Shown here piece after piece: positions 7,668 through 16,604 of a DNA stretch of 37,266 nucleotides. Location of the stretch: contig JAKIWX010000008.1 in the NCBI GenBank assembly GCA_022749845.1, forward strand, positions 1 through 37,266, in the 5' to 3' direction. The stretch's first letter is position 1; each line of letters begins with the position of its first letter. The position numbers and the translations under genes are program-made. Source of the DNA: Thermoplasmata archaeon (GTDB taxonomy: Archaea; Thermoplasmatota; Thermoplasmata; Lutacidiplasmatales; UBA184). The notes beneath the pieces are model-generated. The model made no database searches and was not told the origin of the DNA. It was given only the letters and a program-made list of their open reading frames with translations.

Positions 7668-8131
7668 TGCGCCGCAAGCCTCGGGAGGAGGGAGCCACCA
7701 CGCTCATCGTGGAGAAGATCCGGCCCGTCGAAGTGCCCCCCCTCACCGAAGCCAAGCGCCGGCTCGGACGGGGCGAGGTCGCTCAGGCGCTCCGCGACGC
7801 CTACCCGAAGGTCGTCGAGGACCTGCAGCGCGCCTACGCGCGCCCGTTCGCCGTAGGATGGACCCACGAGGAGATCGTGAGGGACGGGTTCACCGAGGAG
7901 ATGCGACCTCAGCTCGACTTCTTCGAGGCGCTCTGGCGTCTGTACGAGCCGTTCCGGTACGGGTCGAGCGCACCGCCACCGGACGGTCGAGCGGTGCTCG
8001 AGCTGCTCCAGAGCCTCTACGCGGCCCCCCCGATGTGGCGGCTGTATATCGAGCCGGCTCGACCGGAGGCCGAGGTGCTGCGGAGCGAGCGCGCGCCCCC
8101 TTCCGAGACCGAGACCGAGACGGTGGGGTGA
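7667..8131 (+). CDS. Soluble DUF4129-like protein
   Basis: A 154-residue protein without membrane helices. The segment from about residue 35 resembles the DUF4129 C-terminal domain found in MoxR/DUF58 operons: a helix around LRDAYPKVVEDLQRAY, then GWTHEEIV in the position of the usual TPREF-like motif, then the RLYEPFRYG block matching the family's Leu-tyrosine-x-x-Ala-Arg-Tyr signature. In operon B the same domain is carried by two membrane proteins, whereas here it is detached. The ATG at 7667 shares its A with the stop of the surface protein gene, indicating coupled translation. The acidic C-terminal tail is probably disordered. The DUF4129 link is by pattern and moderately sure. Confidence 0.7.
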   Translation: MRRKPREEGATTLIVEKIRPVEVPPLTEAKRRLGRGEVAQALRDAYPKVVEDLQRAYARPFAVGWTHEEIVRDGFTEEMRPQLDFFEALWRLYEPFRYGSSAPPPDGRAVLELLQSLYAAPPMWRLYIEPARPEAEVLRSERAPPSETETETVG

Positions 8132-8654
8132 GCGGGCGCTTGGACACGCTGCACGTCTTCCTCCTCCACCTCGCAAACCCCCGCATCGGCCTGCCGCTCC
8201 TCCTCCTCGCCGTGGCCCTCCTCCTCTGGCTCCTCGCGGCGCCGCGCGGACGACCTCGCCGGAAGGGGTTTGATCCGCCGGTCCCGGTCCCGGACCGTGA
8301 CCCTGTCAGCCGGACGGTCCTCGCCCTCCGTACGGAGACGTACTCCGCGGTGCTCCTCGAGGCGTTCGACCGGCTCGACGCGGCCCTCCGGCGGCGTCGG
8401 GGGCTCCCGATCGTCGAGTTGCCCCGCTCGACACCGGCCGCGCTCGCCATCCCGCGCGCCGAAAGCAAGCAGCTCCGCAAGCTCGCCGAGCGCCTGACGC
8501 GCCTCCATCTCTACGCGCGCGAGCTCGAGGCCGGCAGCCGGCTCCGCTGGGACTTCTGGCGCAGCCTTGCGAACTCGCGCCGCCGATTCTTCGTCCGCCT
8601 CGACCTCCTGCTCGGCGAGGTGGACTCGACCCTCAAGCTCCTCGAGAGAACTCC

Positions 8655-8658
<4 letters not shown>
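8128..8658 (+). CDS. One-TM protein of a MoxR/DUF58 operon
   Basis: A 176-residue protein with one strong transmembrane helix (about 20-38, rich in Leu). An Arg-rich stop-transfer stretch follows, then a long cytoplasmic region that is predominantly charged helix (LRTETYSAVLLEAFDRLDAALRRRRG onward). I do not recognise a named family. By position it corresponds to the small protein at 30516-30923 in operon B, which also has N-terminal hydrophobic helix and a cytoplasmic helical tail. Start GTG 8128 overlaps the previous stop as GTGA, and the stop overlaps the MoxR start as ATGA, so it is locked into the operon. Confidence 0.7.
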
Positions 8659-9689
<1,031 letters not shown>

Positions 9690-9705
9690 GCGCGGTCGTT
9701 CCGTC

Positions 9706-11016
9706 GTGATCGCTCGCCGGGGCTACCTCGCCGTCGCGGCCACGACGGGCGCACTCCTCCTCTCGGCGTTCACTCTCGAGCTCCTGCTCCTTCTAGCGAG
9801 CGCCGTAGCCTTTGCCCTCGTCGCAGGCGAGATCCTCTGGTTCCACCGGAACCTGCCCGGTCCTGGTGAGTTCGTGGCCGTACGGGAGGAGGGTCCCTCC
9901 GTGCTCTCCCCGGGGAACGACGCCAGCACCCAGGTGTCGGTCGTCTACCGGGGCGCGGCGCCGGTGCTCGCAAGCGTGAACGACCTCCTCCCCGAGGCGC
10001 TCTCCGCGGGCCCCCCCGCTCCGGCGCCGCCCCGATGGTGGCGCCCGCAGGTGCGTCGTCGCGTTCGCTCCCATCTCCGCTCGGGCGCGCGGGGGAGCCA
10101 CGTCGTCGGTCCCGTCGCGGTGACCTTCTGGAGCCCGCGGCAGCTCGCCTGGAGCCAACGGCTCTTCCCCGACACGCGCCAGGCGGTGAAGGTGATCCCT
10201 CCCGCCCCGATCGAGCGGACGCAGCGGATCGGCTCCGCCCTCTTCACCCGGGTGCAGGGCCAGCTTGCCCTGCGCCACCGCGGCTTCGGGAGCGAGTTCC
10301 GGTCGCTGCGCGCCTACCAACCCGACGACGACCTGCGCCACGTCGCCTGGCGGCGTTCTCGCCCGGGCCAGTGGTACGTGCGCGAGTTCGAGCAGGAGAG
10401 CCGGCAGGATTTCGTGCTCGCCCTCGACGTCACCCCGGCGATGCTCGCCGGACTTCCCGGGGAGAACGCGCTCGACCGGGCGGTCGAGGCCGCCTCGCTC
10501 GTCACGGCGGTCGTGGCCCACAGCGGCGAGGATCGCGTGGGCCTCGCGACCGGCACGGAGCGGCTCCGCCAGTACCTGCGACCGTCCCGGGGTTCGCGAC
10601 ACTTCCGCCTGCTCGCGGAGAACCTGGCCTACCTGCGGACGGAGGAGGGGAACTTCGAGCTCCCGCCGTTCCTCGAGGGCCTCTCGCGCCGGCTCACCAC
10701 GAGCTCCCACGTACTCCTGTTCTCCTCGCTTCGGGGCCCCCTCGGGGAGCTGCACCTCGCTCACGCCCGGTTCCGACACCGCGGCCATCACCTGTACGTC
10801 TTCCTCCCGCAGGAAGCCGCGTTCTACCCCGAGGCGGTGCCGTCGGCCGGAGCGCGGGCTCTCGAGTGGGCCCAGCGGGAGGAGCAGGACCGTAGCGCGC
10901 AGGTAGCCTCCGAGCTCCGGGCGGAGGGGATACCGGTCTTCCCGTACGACCGGCGGGGCGCGACCGGACGGGTCCTCGAGACCTACACGCAGCTACGCGC
11001 CTGGGGGCTTGCGTGA
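9706..11016 (+). CDS. DUF58 (vWA-like) membrane-anchored protein, operon A
   Basis: A 436-residue protein with two N-terminal hydrophobic helices (about 6-43), an extracytoplasmic or membrane-proximal beta region, then the DUF58 core. The core begins near residue 190 with HRGFGSEFRSLRAYQPDDDLRHVAWRRS. It continues into a vWA-like beta strand FVLALD, where the metal-site motif reads D241-V-T-P-A rather than the canonical DxSxS. DUF58 proteins are the standard partners of MoxR ATPases and are thought to serve as adaptors or assembly factors. GTG 9706 follows the MoxR stop by 16 nt, and the stop overlaps the next gene as GTGA. It is paralogous to the DUF58 protein at 30920-32215. Confidence 0.9.
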   Translation: MIARRGYLAVAATTGALLLSAFTLELLLLLASAVAFALVAGEILWFHRNLPGPGEFVAVREEGPSVLSPGNDASTQVSVVYRGAAPVLASVNDLLPEALSAGPPAPAPPRWWRPQVRRRVRSHLRSGARGSHVVGPVAVTFWSPRQLAWSQRLFPDTRQAVKVIPPAPIERTQRIGSALFTRVQGQLALRHRGFGSEFRSLRAYQPDDDLRHVAWRRSRPGQWYVREFEQESRQDFVLALDVTPAMLAGLPGENALDRAVEAASLVTAVVAHSGEDRVGLATGTERLRQYLRPSRGSRHFRLLAENLAYLRTEEGNFELPPFLEGLSRRLTTSSHVLLFSSLRGPLGELHLAHARFRHRGHHLYVFLPQEAAFYPEAVPSAGARALEWAQREEQDRSAQVASELRAEGIPVFPYDRRGATGRVLETYTQLRAWGLA

Positions 11017-11822
11017 AGTTCGCTCCCGTCCGCGAGGGCCTCCTCGCCGCGCCCGTACTGATCTACCTCTCCATCGGCGGGATGTTCGGGCTCACCTCCG
11101 CCACCCCGTTGCTCGCGGTAGGATTCCTGCTGGGCGCAGGGCCGATCGCGGGGCTCGCCTTTCGAGAGCGCGCCGCGGTGCTCTGGTGGCTCCCGCTCCT
11201 CGGCGGTTTTCTCGTGTTCCTGGGGGGCACGCTCGACGGCAACGGGCTACTCCCTCCTTGGGACGGGCTGTTCGCGGGGCTGCTCCTCGGGCTGCCGCTT
11301 GCGGCGCTCGCCGCGCTGCTGCGGCCCGTCGCAGAGAGCGCGCCCAACTTCCTCCTGCTCCTGTTCGCGCTCGTCGAGGGGCTCGGACTCCGGGCCGCGG
11401 GGGGCGGCTCCCCCTCGCAGCTCTCCGCAGGATTCCTCGACGTCTTCGCAAAGCAACTGGCGGGGCTCGGGGCCTGGGCCGGCGGAACGAGAGCGCCCGA
11501 GCTTCCTCTCTCGGCGGTCAACGACCCGCTCTTCCTCGGCCTCGCGTTGCTTGCGGTGGGAGGCGCCATCCTCGGATTCCTCCGCCTGCCGGTGGACGAG
11601 GGGGTGCCGAGGGCGGCGCGCGAGTTCGACCTTCTCCTCGTGGCGGGTGCGCTCGGTGCGGGGGCGGTCTTCGAGGCGGTCGCGCTCGGCGCTCCGACCT
11701 TCGCCCTCGTGGTGCTCGGGGCCGCGACGCTTGCGAGCGTGATCGGGCTCGTGCTCCTCCTCCGGGGAGTCCGCTTCCCGCGTCCCCGGGTCGCCGCATC
11801 GCCCGCAGCACGAGCGCCCTAG
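11013..11822 (+). CDS. Polytopic membrane protein ending operon A
   Basis: A 269-residue protein made almost entirely of hydrophobic helices, about seven to eight, with short Arg-containing loops. No catalytic motif is visible and I do not recognise a family. Its place directly after DUF58, with a GTGA overlap, matches the polytopic protein at 32212-32769 in operon B, so the two are probably functional equivalents despite different length. Halophilic archaea have comparable uncharacterised membrane proteins in their DUF58/MoxR clusters. The C terminus is Pro/Ala/Arg-rich. No gene of the operon follows; the next gene has its own promoter. Confidence 0.7.
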   Translation: MKFAPVREGLLAAPVLIYLSIGGMFGLTSATPLLAVGFLLGAGPIAGLAFRERAAVLWWLPLLGGFLVFLGGTLDGNGLLPPWDGLFAGLLLGLPLAALAALLRPVAESAPNFLLLLFALVEGLGLRAAGGGSPSQLSAGFLDVFAKQLAGLGAWAGGTRAPELPLSAVNDPLFLGLALLAVGGAILGFLRLPVDEGVPRAAREFDLLLVAGALGAGAVFEAVALGAPTFALVVLGAATLASVIGLVLLLRGVRFPRPRVAASPAARAP

Positions 11823-11857
11823 CGTCGGCGCGCGAGCGTCGGCTGGAGCTTCCCCGA

Positions 11858-11865
11858 CTAAATAC
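11858..11865 (+). promoter_or_regulatory. TATA box of the antiporter gene
   Basis: The octamer ctaaatac, followed by ggg, is identical in core to the 5S rRNA box at 967. It predicts a start site near 11888, leaving a leader of about seven nt before ATG 11895. Confidence 0.6.
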
Positions 11866-11894
11866 GGGAGCCGGCTCGCCTTCCGTCGTCGAGC

Positions 11895-13130
11895 ATGCCG
11901 GCGTTCGTCTCCACCGAGGCGTTCCAGTCGCTCCTGTTCATTTTCATCCTGCTCGCGTTCGCGGAGCTGTTCCGCACGATAGCCCAACGGTACGGCTTCC
12001 CGCCCGTCGTCGCCGAGGTGGTCGCCGGGATCGTGCTGAGCGCGTTCGCGCTCGGCGGGGTGCTCGACGGCCTGTTTCACACGGGCCTGTTCAACGTGAC
12101 CCCCTACGTGCTGCTGTTCGCCGACTTCTCGGTCATCCTCGTCATCTTCGCCGCCGGAGTGGAGGGGGGCTTCGCCTCGCTGCGCAACGCGGGATGGCAC
12201 GGCATCGCGGCCGCGCTGGGCGGTGGCCTCCTCTCCTTCCTGCTCACGGTGCTCACGATCTCCCGGTTCTACCCGTTCGAAACCGCGCTCCTCATCGGGG
12301 TGGCGGTCGGCCCGACCAGCACGGCGGTCGTTGCCTATCTGCTTCGCTCGGCGGAGGCCGCGGGCGGTGCGGGGGGACAGTTTCTCCTCGCCATCTCTGC
12401 CCTCGATGACGTGGCCGGGCTCATCCTCCTCTCGGTCGTTCTCACCGCCCTGGGGGGGAGCTTCAACCCGATCGCCGTCACGGGCGGGATCGCCTTCGCG
12501 ATCATCGCCTGGCTCGTCATCCTGTTCGCCTCGCTCATCGTGGTGCCGCGCCTGTTCCGTTTCCCGGCGTTCCGTCAGTCCCGCGAGATGCCGTTCCTCA
12601 TCCTGTTCATGCTCGTCGCGATCGTCGCTTCGCTCGGGTTCTCGGTCGTCGTGGGGGCGTTCATCGCGGGCCTCGCGCTCGCCGACTCCTTCAAGAGCTC
12701 CACCGCACGCCAGCTCGCCGACGCCCTGCTCGCGGTGTTCGGGCCGCTCTTCTTCGTGGTGATCGGCGTCCAGTTCAACATCGGTCTCCTCCTCAGCCCG
12801 AGGCTACTGCTCCTCGCGGGACTGCTCACCACAATCGCCATCCTCGGCAAGCTCCTCGGCGTCCTGCCGTTCGCGTACGCGAAGTTCGGGAGCGTGCGCG
12901 CGGCGCTCCCCATCGCGGTGGGGGCGATGCCGCGCGGGGAGATCGGGCTCATCGTGGGCACGATCGGGGTCTCGCTCGGGCTGTTCAACTCGACCATCTT
13001 CGGCGCGATCGTACTCATGTCCCTCGTGACTACGCTCGTCGGCGGCTACCTCTTCCCCTACCTGGTGAGCGAGAGCTCTCCGCTCGTCGCCGCCGAACCA
13101 CCCGCGGACGGGCTAGCCGCGTCGCGGTAG
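11895..13130 (+). CDS. CPA2-type cation:proton antiporter
   Basis: A 411-residue integral membrane protein with about 12-13 helices, the size of the transport domain of CPA2 (KefB/NapA) exchangers without a C-terminal RCK domain. Recognisable elements are the first helices ending in PPVVAEVVAGIVL (residues about 36-48), the unwound-helix region VGPTSTAVVAYLL, and paired aspartates D171-D172 in ALDDVAGL, the ion-binding motif of electrogenic antiporters. GAMPRGEIGLI near 345 is the conserved late-helix Arg-Gly-Glu signature. It probably exchanges Na+ or K+ for H+ in pH or ion homeostasis. It has its own promoter and converges on the minus-strand membrane gene with a 2-nt gap. Confidence 0.9.
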   Translation: MPAFVSTEAFQSLLFIFILLAFAELFRTIAQRYGFPPVVAEVVAGIVLSAFALGGVLDGLFHTGLFNVTPYVLLFADFSVILVIFAAGVEGGFASLRNAGWHGIAAALGGGLLSFLLTVLTISRFYPFETALLIGVAVGPTSTAVVAYLLRSAEAAGGAGGQFLLAISALDDVAGLILLSVVLTALGGSFNPIAVTGGIAFAIIAWLVILFASLIVVPRLFRFPAFRQSREMPFLILFMLVAIVASLGFSVVVGAFIAGLALADSFKSSTARQLADALLAVFGPLFFVVIGVQFNIGLLLSPRLLLLAGLLTTIAILGKLLGVLPFAYAKFGSVRAALPIAVGAMPRGEIGLIVGTIGVSLGLFNSTIFGAIVLMSLVTTLVGGYLFPYLVSESSPLVAAEPPADGLAASR

Positions 13131-13132
13131 CG

Positions 13133-14401
13133 CTACGGCGGGCCGTCCGAGAGGCGCACCGCCCGCGCCGGCAGGCGGCGGGTCGAGAGGTCGGTCCGGG
13201 GGGCCGCGCTCGACCAGCGCAGCGCTCGCACGGCGGTCTCCGGTGCGATCCCGACCGCCACGGCGAACGAGCCGAGCAGCAGGAACTGGAGCCCCCAGCG
13301 GGCGAACAGCGCGATCGGGAGGAGCGCCGGTGGGGCGACGGCTCCCCAGCTCGCCGGCAGCCCCGCGAACCCCAGCAGCTCGTTCCCGAGTCCCCCTCCT
13401 CCTGCGCCGTCGAGCGGTGGGGGCAGCCACGTGAGGAGGGCGAGCCCGCCCGCCAGCAGGCTGCCGCGCAACACCGTGCCTAGCGCGGTGCGCTCCAGCC
13501 GTCTCCAGGCCGCAAGGGTCTCGACGGGGAAGAGGGCGAGGAGAACGGCGAGGAGGCCGGGTCCGAAATGGAGGAAGGCCAACGAAACCCCACGGGAGGC
13601 AGCGGTCGCTCCGTGCGGGTTGGTGAACCAGCTCGGAAGCGCGGCGAGCGACCAGGTAACCCCCGCCACGACGAGGCAGACCCGAAGGAGCCCGCTTGCG
13701 GCCCCGCGGGCGCCAAGCTGAGTGGGCCTCGGACTCGACGGCGCGGACCCGGCTTCGCCGTCCGGCCCGCGGAAGAGGACCCCGTAGATGGCGACGAGCT
13801 GCTCCTGCGCGAGGAGGGCGACGAAGATCACGCTCACCTGGAAGACGCCGAGGTACCAGGCGTTCGCGAGGGCGGCGCTCGCCGTCGTGCCCGTCGACTG
13901 GGCGGCAAGGCCGATGCCGGCGGTGGCCGCCGCGGTCGTCGAGCAGCACGCTCCGAGGGTGAGGAGCGCCAGCAGGGCCGGAGTAAGCCCGGCCGCCGAG
14001 CCGACGGCGGTGGGGAGGTGAACCGCGGTCCTCCGTTCGCGCCAGAGCCGGACGATGAGGAGCGCGGCGAGCGCCATCCCGAGCCCGACCCCCGCGGCGC
14101 TGAGGGTCATGAGGATGCCGGAGGTCATCGGGAGCGCGAGCTCGAAGTTGGGTCCCCCCGCGAGGATGGCGGGGTACATCCAGGAAGGACCCGGGCCGGA
14201 CGGGTAGACGTAGAGAAACCAGCCGCCACGAACGGCATGGGACGGGAAATAGAGCATGCGTCCGACCACCATCGCCCCCGCGGCGTAGAGGAGGCTGATC
14301 GCGCCGACGAGCAGCCGCCACGGCAGCGGCGCGAGGAGCGACCGCGTTCGCTGCAGGGTGAGGAGCGCCCAGAGTCTGGCCCGCCCAGAGGTCGTCCGCA
14401 T
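13133..14401 (-). CDS. Polytopic membrane protein of unknown function near respiratory genes
   Basis: A 422-residue protein with about nine to ten hydrophobic helices. Around residue 150 a helix contains the distinctive LGACCSTTAAATAGIG motif, with a Cys-Cys pair followed by small residues. Such a motif could bind metal or cofactor, or simply pack a helix; I cannot assign a function. The C-terminal 30 residues are cytoplasmic and Arg-rich. I chose ATG 14401 over the longer ATG 14452 because the minus-strand TATA box (14429-14436) lies inside the longer version and fits the shorter one at about 30 nt. The gene is divergent from the cupredoxin-Rieske-cytochrome b cluster, so a role in the same membrane pathway is possible but unproven. 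Confidence 0.7.
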   Translation of the reverse strand: MRTTSGRARLWALLTLQRTRSLLAPLPWRLLVGAISLLYAAGAMVVGRMLYFPSHAVRGGWFLYVYPSGPGPSWMYPAILAGGPNFELALPMTSGILMTLSAAGVGLGMALAALLIVRLWRERRTAVHLPTAVGSAAGLTPALLALLTLGACCSTTAAATAGIGLAAQSTGTTASAALANAWYLGVFQVSVIFVALLAQEQLVAIYGVLFRGPDGEAGSAPSSPRPTQLGARGAASGLLRVCLVVAGVTWSLAALPSWFTNPHGATAASRGVSLAFLHFGPGLLAVLLALFPVETLAAWRRLERTALGTVLRGSLLAGGLALLTWLPPPLDGAGGGGLGNELLGFAGLPASWGAVAPPALLPIALFARWGLQFLLLGSFAVAVGIAPETAVRALRWSSAAPRTDLSTRRLPARAVRLSDGPP

Positions 14402-14428
14402 TCCGGCCGGGAGCGACCGGTGCCTCGG

Positions 14429-14436
14429 CTTATACG
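14429..14436 (-). promoter_or_regulatory. TATA box of the 14401 membrane gene
   Basis: On the minus strand it reads cgtataag, about 30 nt before ATG 14401. It decides the start of that gene. Confidence 0.5.
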
Positions 14437-14560
14437 GCCGGAGTATGGACACAGGTTCGCGGAATACCCAGGGGAGTCGAACGCGCTCCTCGACGTGCGC
14501 GTGGTCCGGAAGGCGCGAGCGTGCGCTCCGATTCCGAGGTCCCTATCGCAATAACACTGC

Positions 14561-14570
14561 CCATAAGAAG
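14561..14570 (+). promoter_or_regulatory. TATA-like box of the cupredoxin/Rieske/cytochrome b cluster
   Basis: The sequence ccataagaag lies 22-31 nt upstream of ATG 14592 and is preceded by another AT-rich stretch (gcaataacac). It supports the choice of that start and marks the promoter of the respiratory operon. Confidence 0.45.
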
Positions 14571-14591
14571 CCCGGTCCGATTCGACGGCCG

Positions 14592-15305
14592 ATGGCGGAA
14601 GGGACAGCGGAATCGGCAGCGGGCTCCTCCAGCGACCCCGCCGATCGCTCGGGGGAGGCACGGGTGCCGGCCGCCCGGTCGCCAGAGCCGGGGAGAGGTT
14701 TCCTCCCGTTCGCGGTCCTCGCCGTGGTCACCTTCTTCGTCACGTGGTTCGTGTTTGCGACCATCACGGGGGTCCCCGTGGGGATCGGCCGGCCCCCGAC
14801 CTCGAGCTCCCCCTCGGGCACCCCGACGACCGGCGTCGTGCTCAGCATCAACAATCCCTTCGACAAGGTGAACAACGGGAGCGCGGACAACTTCGCTCCG
14901 GCCAACTTCTCCGTCCCAGCGCACACGCTGTTGGAGTTCACGCTGCTCGACTTCGACACTGGACAGAATCCGGTGACCCCGGCGGAAGCGACCGTTAGCG
15001 GCACCGTGGGGAACTGCATCTATCTGAACTCCACCCCCAATGCGCTGGGCACGTGCGTCCACACGGTACCCACGGGATTCGTCGTCCACACGTTCTCCTT
15101 CGAGTCGGCCGCGTACGCAGGATTCAACGTACCGATCCCCTCCGCCGTCGATTCGCCGACCGGGGGCATCGGAACGAGCGTGACCTTCTTCGCCTACTTC
15201 AACCAGACCGGCTCCTACACCTGGAACTGCCTCGCGCCGTGCGACACGTTCTCCATGGCGACGAGTGGGTTCATGACCGGGACGATGACCGTCGTCGCCT
15301 CGTGA
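14592..15305 (+). CDS. Membrane-anchored cupredoxin-like protein
   Basis: A 237-residue protein. A Ser/Pro/Asp-rich cytoplasmic N terminus is followed by one membrane helix (about 37-58), a Ser/Thr/Pro linker, and an external beta-sandwich domain (about 80-237). The domain has cupredoxin features: H166 in VVHTFSF as the first potential copper ligand, and a terminal loop YTWNC213LAPC217 followed by M222 and M228, then the last strand TGTMTVV. C213-x3-C217 recalls the CuA loop of oxidase subunit II, but no histidine follows the cysteines, so a normal type 1 or CuA site is incomplete. As first gene before Rieske and cytochrome b it may be the electron acceptor or a subunit of that complex (inference). 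Confidence 0.7.
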   Translation: MAEGTAESAAGSSSDPADRSGEARVPAARSPEPGRGFLPFAVLAVVTFFVTWFVFATITGVPVGIGRPPTSSSPSGTPTTGVVLSINNPFDKVNNGSADNFAPANFSVPAHTLLEFTLLDFDTGQNPVTPAEATVSGTVGNCIYLNSTPNALGTCVHTVPTGFVVHTFSFESAAYAGFNVPIPSAVDSPTGGIGTSVTFFAYFNQTGSYTWNCLAPCDTFSMATSGFMTGTMTVVAS

Positions 15306-15308
15306 CCC

Positions 15309-15782
15309 ATGGCGAACCGGCCCGAGACCCGGGCTTGGGCTAACGGCAGCAACGCTCGAAGGTGGAGAGCGGCCCTCTTCGCGACGCTGCTCCTGGCGGG
15401 CTTCGCGGCGGCGGCCGGGAGCACCTTCGCGCCAGCCGCGTCGCACGCCGCGCACCTGGGGCCGGTGACGGCAGCGCAGAACGGCTCGGCCAGCGGGAGC
15501 TCCTCGGGCTCCGCCGCCTCCCTCTGTCCCTCGGGAGGCCCGGTGATCCTCGGGATCGAATGGAACTGCGTCGCGGTGCTGAACCTCTCCGAGGTGGCCA
15601 TCCTGCTCGCCGGGATCGGGATTATCGCCTACGTGTTCCGGGGGGACGATGAGGCGGAACTCCCGGGCGAAGCGACCGAGGTGCCGGTCACCGCCGAGGA
15701 GTGGGAGGTCTACCGCGAGTCCCGGCGACGCGGGCTCCCGTACCGTCCTCCGCCTACCACCGAAAGGCCGGAGGAACGGTGA
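15309..15782 (+). CDS. Small membrane protein of the Rieske/cytochrome b cluster
   Basis: A 157-residue protein with an N-terminal hydrophobic segment (about 20-37, probable signal or anchor), a Ser/Gly/Ala-rich external stretch with two cysteines (near residues 73 and 87), and a second transmembrane helix (about 93-110). It ends in an acidic/Arg-rich cytoplasmic tail containing EEWEVYRESRRRGLPYRP. No known family is recognised. It begins 3 nt after the cupredoxin gene and its stop overlaps the Rieske start, so it is very likely an accessory subunit of the same complex. The paired external cysteines could form a disulfide. Confidence 0.7.
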   Translation: MANRPETRAWANGSNARRWRAALFATLLLAGFAAAAGSTFAPAASHAAHLGPVTAAQNGSASGSSSGSAASLCPSGGPVILGIEWNCVAVLNLSEVAILLAGIGIIAYVFRGDDEAELPGEATEVPVTAEEWEVYRESRRRGLPYRPPPTTERPEER

Positions 15783-16603
15783 CGGAGCTCGCCGGAGGTC
15801 TTCCCCGCTCGGTCGACTGCGCGACCTGCCCGGCGATCGGGCCGGGCTTCTATCGCCTCGCGCAGGAGGGTTCGGGCCGGTTCGCCCCGGGCGTCCTTCG
15901 GCGCATCGACGCGACCCCCGTCCCCTCCCCTGAGGAGGTCGACGAAGCGAAGCGCAGCACGCTCAAGCTCGCGCTCATCGGAGGAGTGCTCGCTCTCGGC
16001 GGCGCCGGAGTCGCAAGCTTCCTTCGTTTTGCCGTGCCTCCGCCCGCGGGTGCGGCGTCGTACCCCAAGGTCCAGCTCCTGTACGACGACGGCACACCCG
16101 TGCTCGCCTCGAAGTACCGCCATCCGTCGACCTCCACGGACCTCATCGTGTTCAACTACCCGCTCGACAACGAGCCGAATCTCCTGCTGAACCTTCCCTC
16201 CGCCGCCCCGGGAGGGGTCGGGCCGAGCCAGTCGCTCATCGCGTTCTCGGCGGTCTGCCAGCACCTCGGTTGCGCCCCCCCGTTCATCTCCTACTACCCG
16301 CCCGGGGCCTGCGGCTCCTTCAACGGTGGGCAGGCGTTCATCCACTGCGTCTGCCACGGTTCCACCTTCAATCCGGCCGTGCAGGCTCCCGGCGGCGGGG
16401 CGGCGATCCTCACCGGACCGACGCAGGCTCCCCTCCCGCAGGTGCTGCTCTTTTGGGATCCGTCCACCGACGAGCTGTTCGCGGTGGGCGCCACGGGGCC
16501 CGCCGTGAAGGGTCACTCGAGCACCCTCGTCGGCGGGAACGTCGTCGCTTCGCCCGTCCAGACCCAGGCCCCCCAGAGCCCGACGCAGCAGTGCCCGGTG
16601 TGA
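15779..16603 (+). CDS. Rieske [2Fe-2S] protein
   Basis: A 274-residue Rieske protein. A cytoplasmic N terminus carrying an extra C14-A-T-C17 pair is followed by one membrane helix (about 60-83) and the external iron-sulfur domain. Cluster ligands are C160 and H162 in CQHLGC, and C190 and H193 in CVCHGS; C165 and C192 form the structural disulfide. A long insertion (about 24 residues with SYYPPG and a further Cys) separates the two boxes. It should pass electrons from quinol at the cytochrome b site to an external acceptor. The GTG at 15779 shares two bases with the preceding stop and follows gaggaac. Residues after 240 form a Gln/Pro/Ser-rich tail. Confidence 0.93.
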   Translation: MTELAGGLPRSVDCATCPAIGPGFYRLAQEGSGRFAPGVLRRIDATPVPSPEEVDEAKRSTLKLALIGGVLALGGAGVASFLRFAVPPPAGAASYPKVQLLYDDGTPVLASKYRHPSTSTDLIVFNYPLDNEPNLLLNLPSAAPGGVGPSQSLIAFSAVCQHLGCAPPFISYYPPGACGSFNGGQAFIHCVCHGSTFNPAVQAPGGGAAILTGPTQAPLPQVLLFWDPSTDELFAVGATGPAVKGHSSTLVGGNVVASPVQTQAPQSPTQQCPV

Positions 16604-16604
16604 C

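Noticed and set aside
13568-14554. Long plus-strand open frame opposite the polytopic membrane gene
   Set aside because: It is rich in Arg, Gly and Glu without any domain, and mirrors the opposite strand's codon structure; the minus-strand protein has clear membrane helices and a promoter.
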